From Synechococcaceae bacterium WB8_1B_136 (GTDB lineage: Bacteria > Cyanobacteriota > Cyanobacteriia > PCC-6307 > Cyanobiaceae), in the NCBI GenBank assembly GCA_010029175.1, contig RGNC01000145.1, positions 1-5,034 of the forward strand: 5,034 bases of DNA. The letters are read 5' to 3'. The translations under genes and the position numbers were made by a program. The notes under the pieces are model-generated. The model was given only the letters and a program-made list of their open reading frames with translations, ran no database searches and was not told the origin of the DNA. Shown here piece by piece: positions 1-4,948 of the stretch (the stretch's first letter is position 1; the number at the start of each line of letters is the position of its first letter).

Positions 1-15
1 AACCCATAGTGGGAA

Positions 16-137
16 CGACGGATCCAGCGCCACAGGCACTGGCCAGACGAGGAAAGTGCGGTGCGGGTTCGCCCAAGTCCGCCGCTGTCCCGCAACTGTG
101 ATGGGGTGAGCCCCCTCAGTCAGAACACTCGCCGTCG
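16..137 (+). promoter_or_regulatory. Cobalamin (B12) riboswitch aptamer, compact form
   Basis: This is an RNA leader that senses adenosyl- or other cobalamin and controls the transporter gene starting at 175. The conserved core is visible: an AAGTCC element (75-80), the near-invariant CCGCAACTGTGA segment (90-101), and a 3' B12-box-like AGTCAGAACACTCGCC (118-133). Pairings I can draw are P1, CGACGG (16-21) with CCGTCG (132-137); GCGG (58-61) with CCGC (79-82); an inner GGG-TTCG-CCC hairpin (65-74); and GGGG (103-106) with CCCC (111-114). The stretch between the CGCAACTGT core and the B12 box is very short. The large peripheral domain carrying GCCACTG and GGGAAG in full-size AdoCbl riboswitches is therefore missing, and this resembles the compact variants. 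The family call rests on these motifs; a covariance-model search was not possible. Confidence 0.88.
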
Positions 138-152
138 CCCTTCCCCTTCGTA

Positions 153-168
153 CTCGGCGCGGACCGAG
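153..168 (+). promoter_or_regulatory. Expression-platform hairpin (P13-like) masking the hupE ribosome site
   Basis: A perfect five-pair stem, CTCGG (153-157) with CCGAG (164-168), closes a six-base loop CGCGGA (158-163) and ends six bases before the ATG at 175. The GAG at 166-168 is the only purine-rich stretch at suitable ribosome-binding distance, so the folded stem would hide it. The loop bases GCGG (159-162) are exactly complementary to CCGC (90-93) in the aptamer's L5 position. This matches the known L5-L13 kissing-loop arrangement of translationally acting cobalamin riboswitches. The complementarity is seen directly; the off-state mechanism is inferred. No T-tract follows the hairpin, so control by transcription termination looks unlikely. 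Confidence 0.68.
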
Positions 169-174
169 ACTTCC

Positions 175-795
175 ATGAAACGCTTCACCGCTCCCCTGGT
201 GGCTCTTGCTGCAGGAGCAGCCGTGCTCATCGGCACGGACGCCGCCCATGCCCACGGCATCGCCACTGGCGGTGGCCTCGCCGGGCTGATCCACCCGCTG
301 CTGGGCCTGGATCACCTGGTCATGCTGATGGCCGTTGGCGCTGCGGCGTCCTTCATCTCTGCCCGCCTGCTGCTGTGGGCCCTGGCTGGAGCCGTGATCG
401 GCGCCAGCATCGGCTTCACCGGAGTCAACATCCCAGCAGGCGAGCTGCTGGCGGCCCTGGCGATCTCCCTGCTGGGTGGGTTGATCCTGGCGGCAGGCCA
501 GTTCACCAAGGCCACCACCCCCAACAGCCTCACCACCATCAGTGGCGCAGGGGTCGCTGCGGCGGTGTCCATCCACGCCATGCTCCATGGCCTGGAGGCC
601 CCGAAGGACTCCAGCACCCTGCTGTGGTGGAGCGGAGCACTGCTGAGTGCCGTTTTGGTGTGTGGTGGCACCTACCTGCTGCTGAACGAACGGCCTCTCA
701 CCTGGACCAAAACAGCCGCCATCGCCTTCCTGGCCATCGGAGCGGTGCTGGCCTTCGGTCCGCTGGGGGCACTGATCGGCGGCGCCGGCGCCTGA
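175..795 (+). CDS. hupE: HupE/UreJ-family metal (probably cobalt) transporter
   Basis: A 206-residue inner-membrane protein of the HupE/UreJ family, which moves Ni or Co ions; cobalamin-controlled cyanobacterial members are predicted cobalt importers that supply B12 synthesis. Residues 1-26 form a signal peptide ending AHA, so the mature protein begins with His27-Gly28, as is common in this family. The metal-site motif H40-P-x3-G44-x-D46-H47 and the second motif H134-x3-H138-G139-x-E141 are intact. About six hydrophobic helices follow (roughly 35-58, 64-83, 90-108, 120-140, 149-170, 180-203). An in-frame start at 61 is rejected because it lies inside the riboswitch and would add a hydrophilic stretch before the signal peptide; ATG 175 fits both the signal peptide and the regulatory hairpin. 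Family membership is firm. Cobalt rather than nickel is inferred from the riboswitch. Confidence 0.9.
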   Translation: MKRFTAPLVALAAGAAVLIGTDAAHAHGIATGGGLAGLIHPLLGLDHLVMLMAVGAAASFISARLLLWALAGAVIGASIGFTGVNIPAGELLAALAISLLGGLILAAGQFTKATTPNSLTTISGAGVAAAVSIHAMLHGLEAPKDSSTLLWWSGALLSAVLVCGGTYLLLNERPLTWTKTAAIAFLAIGAVLAFGPLGALIGGAGA

Positions 796-802
796 CGGCA
801 TT

Positions 803-826
803 GGCACGCTTCGCCAGCGGCGAGCC
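803..826. terminator. Possible hairpin between convergent genes
   Basis: GCT-T-CGCC (808-815) pairs with GGCGAGC (819-825) as seven pairs with one bulged T and an AGC loop. It sits in the 39-nt gap between hupE and the convergent exported-protein gene. There is no T-run on either strand, so intrinsic termination is doubtful. The gap shows nothing else. Confidence 0.25.
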
Positions 827-834
827 GGCCCTAA

Positions 835-1395
835 TCAGGGTGTGGTGGCCTCAGCGCTCCACTGCTCGCCACTGAGGGCCTTGGCCTGGCAGCTCAAGCG
901 CTGGGCCGCCACCACACAGGTGCCATTCACGGGCCAGGCCTTGGGCAGCCCCTCGGCCAGACCTCGCGCATCAAAACTGGTTTCGCTCACGCTGCTGAGG
1001 GCCAGTTGCATCAGGCCTGTGGGCGAACAGCGGCCGTTGCGGCAGGCCATTGCCGAGCTGCCGGGTTTGAGTTCCCCCACGAAGGTGAGCTGGCTCACGG
1101 CGCTCTTCTGCTCGCCCCGGGCCAGGAAGCTCACGTTCAGCAGGCCGGCCATGCGCTGGTTCAGCTGCACCGCCATGCAGGCGGCGCTGGCAGCACCGGC
1201 CAGGTTGCGGCGGCAATCGCCACTGCGGCTCTGCCACTGGCCGAACCCCTCGCTGAGCCCCTGGGCCCTGGCCCCATTGAGAGGCAGCGCCAGGGCCGCC
1301 GCGGCCAGCAGCAGCGGCCACCGGCCCAGAGCCCGAACAACTGGCAAAGACAAAGCAACGTGCACCGCTGGCAGCCCTCGGCTGGGTGCCGCCAT
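835..1395 (-). CDS. Exported six-cysteine protein of unknown function
   Basis: I do not recognise a named family. The 186-residue product has a long basic N-terminus, then a hydrophobic core (about residues 27-39) and a signal-peptidase-like site ARA (42-44) before Gln45-Gly46, so it should be periplasmic or secreted. The mature part of about 142 residues has six cysteines, three loosely spaced clusters of two (GDC and AAC; MAC and GRC; GTC and LSC), which would suit three disulfides. There are no further membrane spans. An ATG at 1452 in the same frame would overlap the upstream small gene by 37 nt and push the signal sequence 45 residues in, so I prefer ATG 1395, 20 nt after that gene's stop. 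TTG codons at residues 15 and 17 would give a more usual signal-peptide length and remain possible. Codon pattern and signal peptide support this strand over the long plus-strand antisense frame. Confidence 0.68.
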   Translation of the reverse strand: MAAPSRGLPAVHVALSLPVVRALGRWPLLLAAAALALPLNGARAQGLSEGFGQWQSRSGDCRRNLAGAASAACMAVQLNQRMAGLLNVSFLARGEQKSAVSQLTFVGELKPGSSAMACRNGRCSPTGLMQLALSSVSETSFDARGLAEGLPKAWPVNGTCVVAAQRLSCQAKALSGEQWSAEATTP

Positions 1396-1415
1396 TCTGT
1401 GGTGCCCGCCAGGAT

Positions 1416-1586
1416 TCAGTAGCCGGAATCGGCCACGCACATGCCGACGCACACCAGGCCATTGCTGGCGGTGCGGCCGCAGTGCTGGCAGAGCACCGGA
1501 TCGGCGGCCTTCGGCTGGGGCTGCGCCACTGGGGGCTCGGGCGAGGGCTGGAGCGGAGTCGAGGCCGGTGTCGGCAGAGAATTCAC
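1416..1586 (-). CDS. Small four-cysteine (zinc-ribbon-like) protein, 56 aa
   Basis: The proposed protein starts at GTG 1586 and ends at TGA 1416. Residues 1-30 are rich in Pro, Ala and Gln and look disordered. The C-terminal 26 residues contain Cys33-x2-Cys36 in CQHCGRTASNG, then Cys46-x3-Cys50 and the ending MCVADSGY. Four cysteines in this spacing could bind one zinc or form a small redox site. The C-terminal block resembles, from memory, short uncharacterised picocyanobacterial proteins; no search was done. No in-frame ATG exists nearby. The frame stays open far upstream only because it runs antisense through the aldo/keto reductase gene. GTG 1586 is the first start after that overlap, but its ribosome site is weak. 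The exported six-cysteine gene follows 20 nt downstream, suggesting co-transcription. Function is unknown. Confidence 0.6.
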   Translation of the reverse strand: MNSLPTPASTPLQPSPEPPVAQPQPKAADPVLCQHCGRTASNGLVCVGMCVADSGY

Positions 1587-1613
1587 CGCAGTAGCGCCCT
1601 GGGCAAGCTGATC

Positions 1614-2606
1614 ATGGCAACCGGCATGGATCCCTCGCCTGCGATCGGCGTGGGCACCTGGGCCTGGGGCAACCAGTTCCTCTGGAACTACAGCCCCCAG
1701 CGCCACGACGCCACCCTGGCCGCCACCTTTCGCCGCTGCCTGGAGCTGGAGTTCCGCTTCTTCGATACGGCCGATTCCTACGGCACCGGGCGCTTCAGCG
1801 GCCGCAGCGAAAGCCTGCTGGGCCAGTTCGCCATGGCCGCCACACCCCAACAGCGCGAGCAGCTCTGCATCGCCACCAAGCTGGCCCCCTTTCCCTGGCG
1901 CCTGGGGCGCCAGGGCTATGCCAAGGCCTTCGCGGCTTCCCAGGCCAGGTTGCAGGGGCAGCTCAAGCGCGTGCAGCTGCACTGGAGCACAGCCCGCTAT
2001 GCCCCCTGGCAGGAGGCACCGCTGCTGGAGGGGCTGGCCGACCTGGTGCAGCAGCGAGCTGTGGAGAGCCTGGGACTCTCCAACATGGGCCCCCGGCGCC
2101 TGCGCCAGGTGAGCGAACGGCTGGGGCAGCGCGGCGTCGCCATCGCCAGCCTGCAGGTGCAGCTGTCGCTGTTGGCACCGGAGGCCATCGCCCCCGGCGG
2201 CGTCGCCGAAACCTGCCGCGAGCTGGGCATCCCGCTGATTGCCTACAGCCCCTTGGCCCTGGGGCTGCTGGGTCGGGAGCCACGCCGCCCTGGAACGCCA
2301 GAGCCCGATCTGCCGAAGGGCCCCCGCGGAGCGCTGTTCCGCAGGCTCGGCCCGAAGCTGGAGCCCCTGCTCAACCTGATGGCGGAGATCGGCGCCCACC
2401 TGCCCGGTGGCCAAGCGGCCGTGGCCCTGAATTGGTGCCGCGCCCATGGCGCCATGCCGATTCCCGGGATGCGCACCCCCGGCCAGGTGGACACCGCCGC
2501 GGCAGCCCGCAGTTGGCAGCTCACGGCTGAGGAGCGCCTCAGCCTGGATCAGTTGGTGCTTGCCGACGGACCACGCATGCCCGCCAACCCCTTCCAGAGC
2601 GCCTGA
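1614..2606 (+). CDS. Aldo/keto reductase family oxidoreductase
   Basis: A 330-residue cytoplasmic NADPH-dependent TIM-barrel enzyme that reduces carbonyl groups; the substrate cannot be read from sequence. The catalytic tetrad is present: Asp51 and Tyr56 (FFDTADSYG), Lys89 (IATK) and His123 (QLHW). Other family marks are GLSN (154-157), QVQLSLL (181-187), the IAYSPLALGLLG strand-turn (209-220) and the cofactor-phosphate segment PIPGMRTPGQV (282-292). The N-terminal GVGTWAWGNQFLW (12-24) is like that of chloroplast-targeted plant reductases and their cyanobacterial relatives. The frame is open upstream to 1386, but that part runs antisense to two minus-strand genes, so ATG 1614 is preferred, with ATG 1626 as alternative. 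The ribosome site is poor. It diverges from the small cysteine gene with 27 nt between starts. Length is normal and nothing is broken. Confidence 0.92.
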   Translation: MATGMDPSPAIGVGTWAWGNQFLWNYSPQRHDATLAATFRRCLELEFRFFDTADSYGTGRFSGRSESLLGQFAMAATPQQREQLCIATKLAPFPWRLGRQGYAKAFAASQARLQGQLKRVQLHWSTARYAPWQEAPLLEGLADLVQQRAVESLGLSNMGPRRLRQVSERLGQRGVAIASLQVQLSLLAPEAIAPGGVAETCRELGIPLIAYSPLALGLLGREPRRPGTPEPDLPKGPRGALFRRLGPKLEPLLNLMAEIGAHLPGGQAAVALNWCRAHGAMPIPGMRTPGQVDTAAAARSWQLTAEERLSLDQLVLADGPRMPANPFQSA

Positions 2607-2651
2607 AACCGAGGCGAACGCCTGCGGGATCAAGCCGTTCAGTGCCCCCGC

Positions 2652-3341
2652 TCAGGCCCAGCCCATCTCCGGCGAGGGATCGGGGGTGAGCACCACCGGC
2701 AACCGCTCCCGCTCCACCGGCACCGGGGCTGGGGCCTGATCTCCATGGCGCACCAGGGTGACCACCCGCGGCCGGGGCGGCTCGGCGGCCACAGGGGCCG
2801 GCTCCGCCGGCTCGCCACCCTCATCGCAGGCGGAGAGGGCTTCCTGAAGGATCGAATCAAAGGTGGCACCCGGCAGCCGGTGGCGGGCGATTTCCAGAAA
2901 AGCGCGCGCCAGGGATTCGCCAGCGGCGGCCTTGAGGGCGGGGTTGGAGCGCCGTTGCTCCTGCTCCTCTTCCACGGCGCGGATGAAGCGCTCCGTGACA
3001 TCGCGCTTGGTGGCCGCACGGATGCGGGTTTCCTGCTCCAGCTGGCTGAGGCTGGGCTGCTGTTCGAGCTCCTCCAGCCGCCGACTGAGGCTCTCGAGCA
3101 CTTCGCGCGCTTCCTTGCCCACGTGGGCCAACTGTCCGTCGGAGAGACGGGGGAGATCGGCCACAAACACCTTGCCGTGATCCCGCAGGGTGAGGAAGGT
3201 GGGGCGAATGGCGCCGCGGCCGGGGAAGGCTTCCCGCAGACGCTGGGGGCGATTGGGCGGCACGGGGCCGGCGGAACTGCGGCGCCGGGTGATGCGCGTG
3301 CTGCCAAGAAATCCCGTTCCTGTACTGGAACTCAACGCCAT
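2652..3341 (-). CDS. Conserved-looking hypothetical protein downstream of purM, 229 aa
   Basis: I do not recognise a characterised family. The product has no signal peptide or membrane span. Residues 1-45 are basic and Ser/Pro-rich. A compact segment with FLTLRDHGKVFVADLP (49-64) leads into a strongly charged helical stretch (about 67-135, many Glu, Arg and Gln) that could form a coiled coil. A further helical block follows (about 136-172, including LARAFLEIARHRLPG), and then a Pro/Ala-rich tail from about 175. Start ATG 3341 is the first in the frame, with only an AGG-like ribosome site. The 2639-3307 and 2745-3587 frames here lack a sensible domain pattern. It follows purM on the same strand after 173 nt, so it may share a transcript. 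The charged helices suggest protein or nucleic-acid contacts, but that is only a guess. Confidence 0.75.
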   Translation of the reverse strand: MALSSSTGTGFLGSTRITRRRSSAGPVPPNRPQRLREAFPGRGAIRPTFLTLRDHGKVFVADLPRLSDGQLAHVGKEAREVLESLSRRLEELEQQPSLSQLEQETRIRAATKRDVTERFIRAVEEEQEQRRSNPALKAAAGESLARAFLEIARHRLPGATFDSILQEALSACDEGGEPAEPAPVAAEPPRPRVVTLVRHGDQAPAPVPVERERLPVVLTPDPSPEMGWA

Positions 3342-3514
3342 ATGCGTGGACCTAACGATTTGGTGTTACCTGTCAGGCGTTGCCGCCTCTTCTTCCGCGG
3401 GGCGCCCTGGGGAGGCCGCCTTGAACCGGTCGAGCAGAACCCTAGGGAGCGCCAGCCCCCTCGATGGGGGAAAGCCCCCGAGCTGATGCAATTTGCCAGC
3501 AGGCCAGAGCCGCT
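3342..3514 (-). other. Intergenic region between purM and the 229-aa gene
   Basis: This 173-nt stretch on the purM transcript strand has no convincing coding frame. It carries three five-base G/C runs: plus-strand CCCCC 3456-3460, GGGGG 3466-3470 and CCCCC 3475-3479. The middle run can pair with either neighbour, giving two hairpins that exclude each other. Neither is followed by a T-run on the minus strand. I see no clear promoter for the downstream gene. Confidence 0.6.
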
Positions 3515-4549
3515 TCAGTACGGCAACCCGGCCAGGGGGTGGGGACCCGCTGGGCCGGCTTCCACCGTTCCCAACTGCCAGGCCTGATGGCCCTGCTCCG
3601 CGCAGATGGCCAGGGCCCGGGGCACCGCTGCTTCCGGCAGCACCAGGCAGAACCCCACCCCCAGATTGAAGGTGTTCCACAGATCAGCCTCCGGCACCTC
3701 CCCCCGCTCCTGCAGCCAGCGGAACAGTGCCGGACGCTCCCAGCTGCCGGGATCGATGCGGCCGTGAACGCCCTGGGGCAGCGCGCGGGGCAGATTCTCC
3801 GGCAGGCCGCCCCCGGTGATGTGGGCCATGCCGTGCAGGTCAACGCCGTGCCCCAGCAGCGCCTGCACCAGTGATGCATAGAGGAGGGTGGGCCGCAGCA
3901 GCGCATCCAGCACCGCAGGTCCCCCAGGCACCAGGCTGGTCTCGGCGGTGACGCCATGGGCCTCAAGGATGCGGCGCACCAGGCTGAAGCCGTTGCTGTG
4001 CACCCCGCTGCTGGCCACCGCCACAATCCGATCGCCCGCCTGCACGGCGCGGCCGTCGATGAGCGCCTCTTCCTCCACCACCGCCACGCAGAAGCCGGCC
4101 AGGTCGTAGCGGCCGGGGCCGTAGAAGCCCGGCATTTCGGCCGTTTCGCCCCCCAGCAGAGCGCAGCCGCTCTGGCGGCAGCCAGCGGCGATGCCCTCCA
4201 CCACCTCGGCCATGGCCTCAGGGGTGAGCTTGCCGGTGGCGATGTAATCGAGGAAGAACAGCGGCTGCGCCCCGCTGGTGATCACGTCGTTCACGCACAT
4301 GGCCACCAGGTCGATGCCCACGTCGTGATGGCGGCCATGGGCCTGGGCCAGCTCGAGCTTGGTGCCCACCCCATCGGTGCCCGACACGAGCAGGGGCCTC
4401 CTGAGGCCTTCGGGCAAGCGGCACAGGCCACCGAAGCCCCCCAGACCGCCCACCACCTCGGGGCGACGCGTCGACTCCACACTGGAGCGGATGCGCTCCA
4501 CAAAGGCCCGACCGGCCACCACGTCAACACCGGCTGTGCGGTAGTCCAT
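3515..4549 (-). CDS. purM: Phosphoribosylformylglycinamidine cyclo-ligase (AIR synthetase)
   Basis: PurM closes the imidazole ring in the fifth step of de novo purine synthesis, turning formylglycinamidine ribonucleotide plus ATP into aminoimidazole ribonucleotide, as a cytoplasmic dimer. The 344-residue length matches the usual size of about 345. Signature segments appear in order: MDYRTAGVD (1-9), the ATP-site SGTDGVGTKL (56-65), MCVNDVITSGAQPLFFLDY (84-102), GGETAEMPGFY (133-143), SSGVHSNGFSLVR (180-192), HITGGGLPENLPR (243-255) and NTFNLGVGF (292-300). The frame is open upstream to 4636, but those 29 residues lack family similarity and ATG 4549 opens the canonical MDYRTAGVD start, with AGCAGG as a weak ribosome site. 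Upstream lies a 399-nt divergent intergenic region that should hold its promoter. The gene appears intact. Confidence 0.98.
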   Translation of the reverse strand: MDYRTAGVDVVAGRAFVERIRSSVESTRRPEVVGGLGGFGGLCRLPEGLRRPLLVSGTDGVGTKLELAQAHGRHHDVGIDLVAMCVNDVITSGAQPLFFLDYIATGKLTPEAMAEVVEGIAAGCRQSGCALLGGETAEMPGFYGPGRYDLAGFCVAVVEEEALIDGRAVQAGDRIVAVASSGVHSNGFSLVRRILEAHGVTAETSLVPGGPAVLDALLRPTLLYASLVQALLGHGVDLHGMAHITGGGLPENLPRALPQGVHGRIDPGSWERPALFRWLQERGEVPEADLWNTFNLGVGFCLVLPEAAVPRALAICAEQGHQAWQLGTVEAGPAGPHPLAGLPY

Positions 4550-4708
4550 GCCTGCTGGGGCAATCCACTGCCTCGATCCTGCCCCGGCGCGCGGCCAACC
4601 CAACCCCCAGGCGGTGGACGACCCCAGGATTGGCACACAATTGGATCAGCCTGGCTTATTGGGGTGATTTCCCTTGCTGATCACGGCAGCAGGGGTTCAG
4701 GGGGAGAG

Positions 4709-4753
4709 ATGGCAGCTGTGGCCTTCGATTCCGGTTTTGATTGTGAATCCTGA
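4709..4753 (+). CDS. Possible 14-codon leader ORF
   Basis: ATG 4709 follows the purine-rich AGGGGGAGAG and opens a frame that reads MAAVAFDSGFDCES before TGA at 4753. The ribosome site is the strongest-looking one in the window. The peptide has no run of one amino acid such as attenuators use. It ends about 195 nt before the start of the exported-protein gene. It may be a translated small ORF in that gene's leader, or chance. Confidence 0.2.
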   Translation: MAAVAFDSGFDCES

Positions 4754-4773
4754 TGAATGACTAGCCCCGGATT

Positions 4774-4783
4774 TCTGATCAGA
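4774..4783. repeat. Ten-base perfect palindrome TCTGATCAGA
   Basis: TCTGATCAGA is its own reverse complement and lies in the purM/exported-protein intergenic region. It could be part of an operator. The same TGATCA core recurs at 4678-4683. Short palindromes of this size arise by chance, so confidence in a function is low. Confidence 0.3.
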
Positions 4784-4799
4784 TCTCACGCCCGAGGCC

Positions 4800-4822
4800 A
4801 TTAACTTTGCCTCGTCGTTAAT
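4800..4822. promoter_or_regulatory. Inverted repeat ATTAAC-N11-GTTAAT, candidate operator
   Basis: ATTAAC (4800-4805) and GTTAAT (4817-4822) are exact reverse complements separated by 11 bases, about 17 bp centre to centre. This suits a dimeric regulator reading two major grooves on the same or nearly the same DNA face. It lies 126 nt before the start at 4949 and about 250 nt from purM. The arms are AT-rich in a GC-rich genome. No matching regulator can be named from sequence. Confidence 0.35.
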
Positions 4823-4948
4823 TCCGATAGGAACTCCGCAAGCGTTTCTCAACAGCATTTCTCCGATCTGTTGTTGTGATCTCACTGCTGACGGGCCACC
4901 TCTTCTGTCCAGTGGCTGCTGCGTTTTTCGCGGCGAGTTTCGCTTGTT

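Larger units (their letters stand above)
4550..4948. other. Divergent intergenic region with inverted repeats
   Basis: This 399-nt gap separates purM (minus) from the exported-protein gene (plus) and should carry both promoters, although I cannot place a convincing -35/-10 pair. From about 4735 to 4890 it is clearly more AT-rich than its surroundings. It holds an exact inverted repeat ATTAAC-N11-GTTAAT (4800-4822), a ten-base perfect palindrome (4774-4783), a minor TGCTG/CAGCA hairpin (4675-4691) and a 14-codon frame with a good ribosome site (4709-4753). A 62-codon minus-strand frame at 4697-4885 has no recognisable features. Confidence 0.7.

Noticed and set aside
61..174. Upstream in-frame start for hupE at 61
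   Set aside because: It would translate the riboswitch core and place a hydrophilic extension before a clear signal peptide.
842..1594. 250-codon plus-strand open frame
   Set aside because: It lies antisense to the exported protein and small cysteine gene. Its translation is Arg/Ala/Pro-rich with no domain, as expected from a GC-rich shadow frame.
2612..2623. Short AGGC-GAAC-GCCT hairpin after the aldo/keto reductase
   Set aside because: It has only four pairs and no T-run, too weak to call a terminator.
1587..2633. Upstream extension of the small cysteine gene's frame (405 codons in total)
   Set aside because: This part runs exactly antisense to the intact aldo/keto reductase and is low-complexity Gln/Gly/Ala. 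Only the last 56 codons look like a protein.
2745..3587. 280-codon plus-strand open frame
   Set aside because: It is antisense to the 229-aa gene and the purM downstream gap, with Gly/Ala-rich composition and no motif.
4630..4660. TTGGCA with a downstream TTATT as a possible plus-strand promoter
   Set aside because: The -10 match is poor at acceptable spacing and no gene starts close by.
3956..4753. 265-codon His-rich plus-strand frame that could suggest a metal-binding protein
   Set aside because: The histidines are the antisense reading of purM codons, and purM on the other strand is unambiguous.
4697..4885. 62-codon minus-strand frame starting at GTG
   Set aside because: It has no ribosome site, domain or membrane or signal feature, and it lies in the divergent promoter region.
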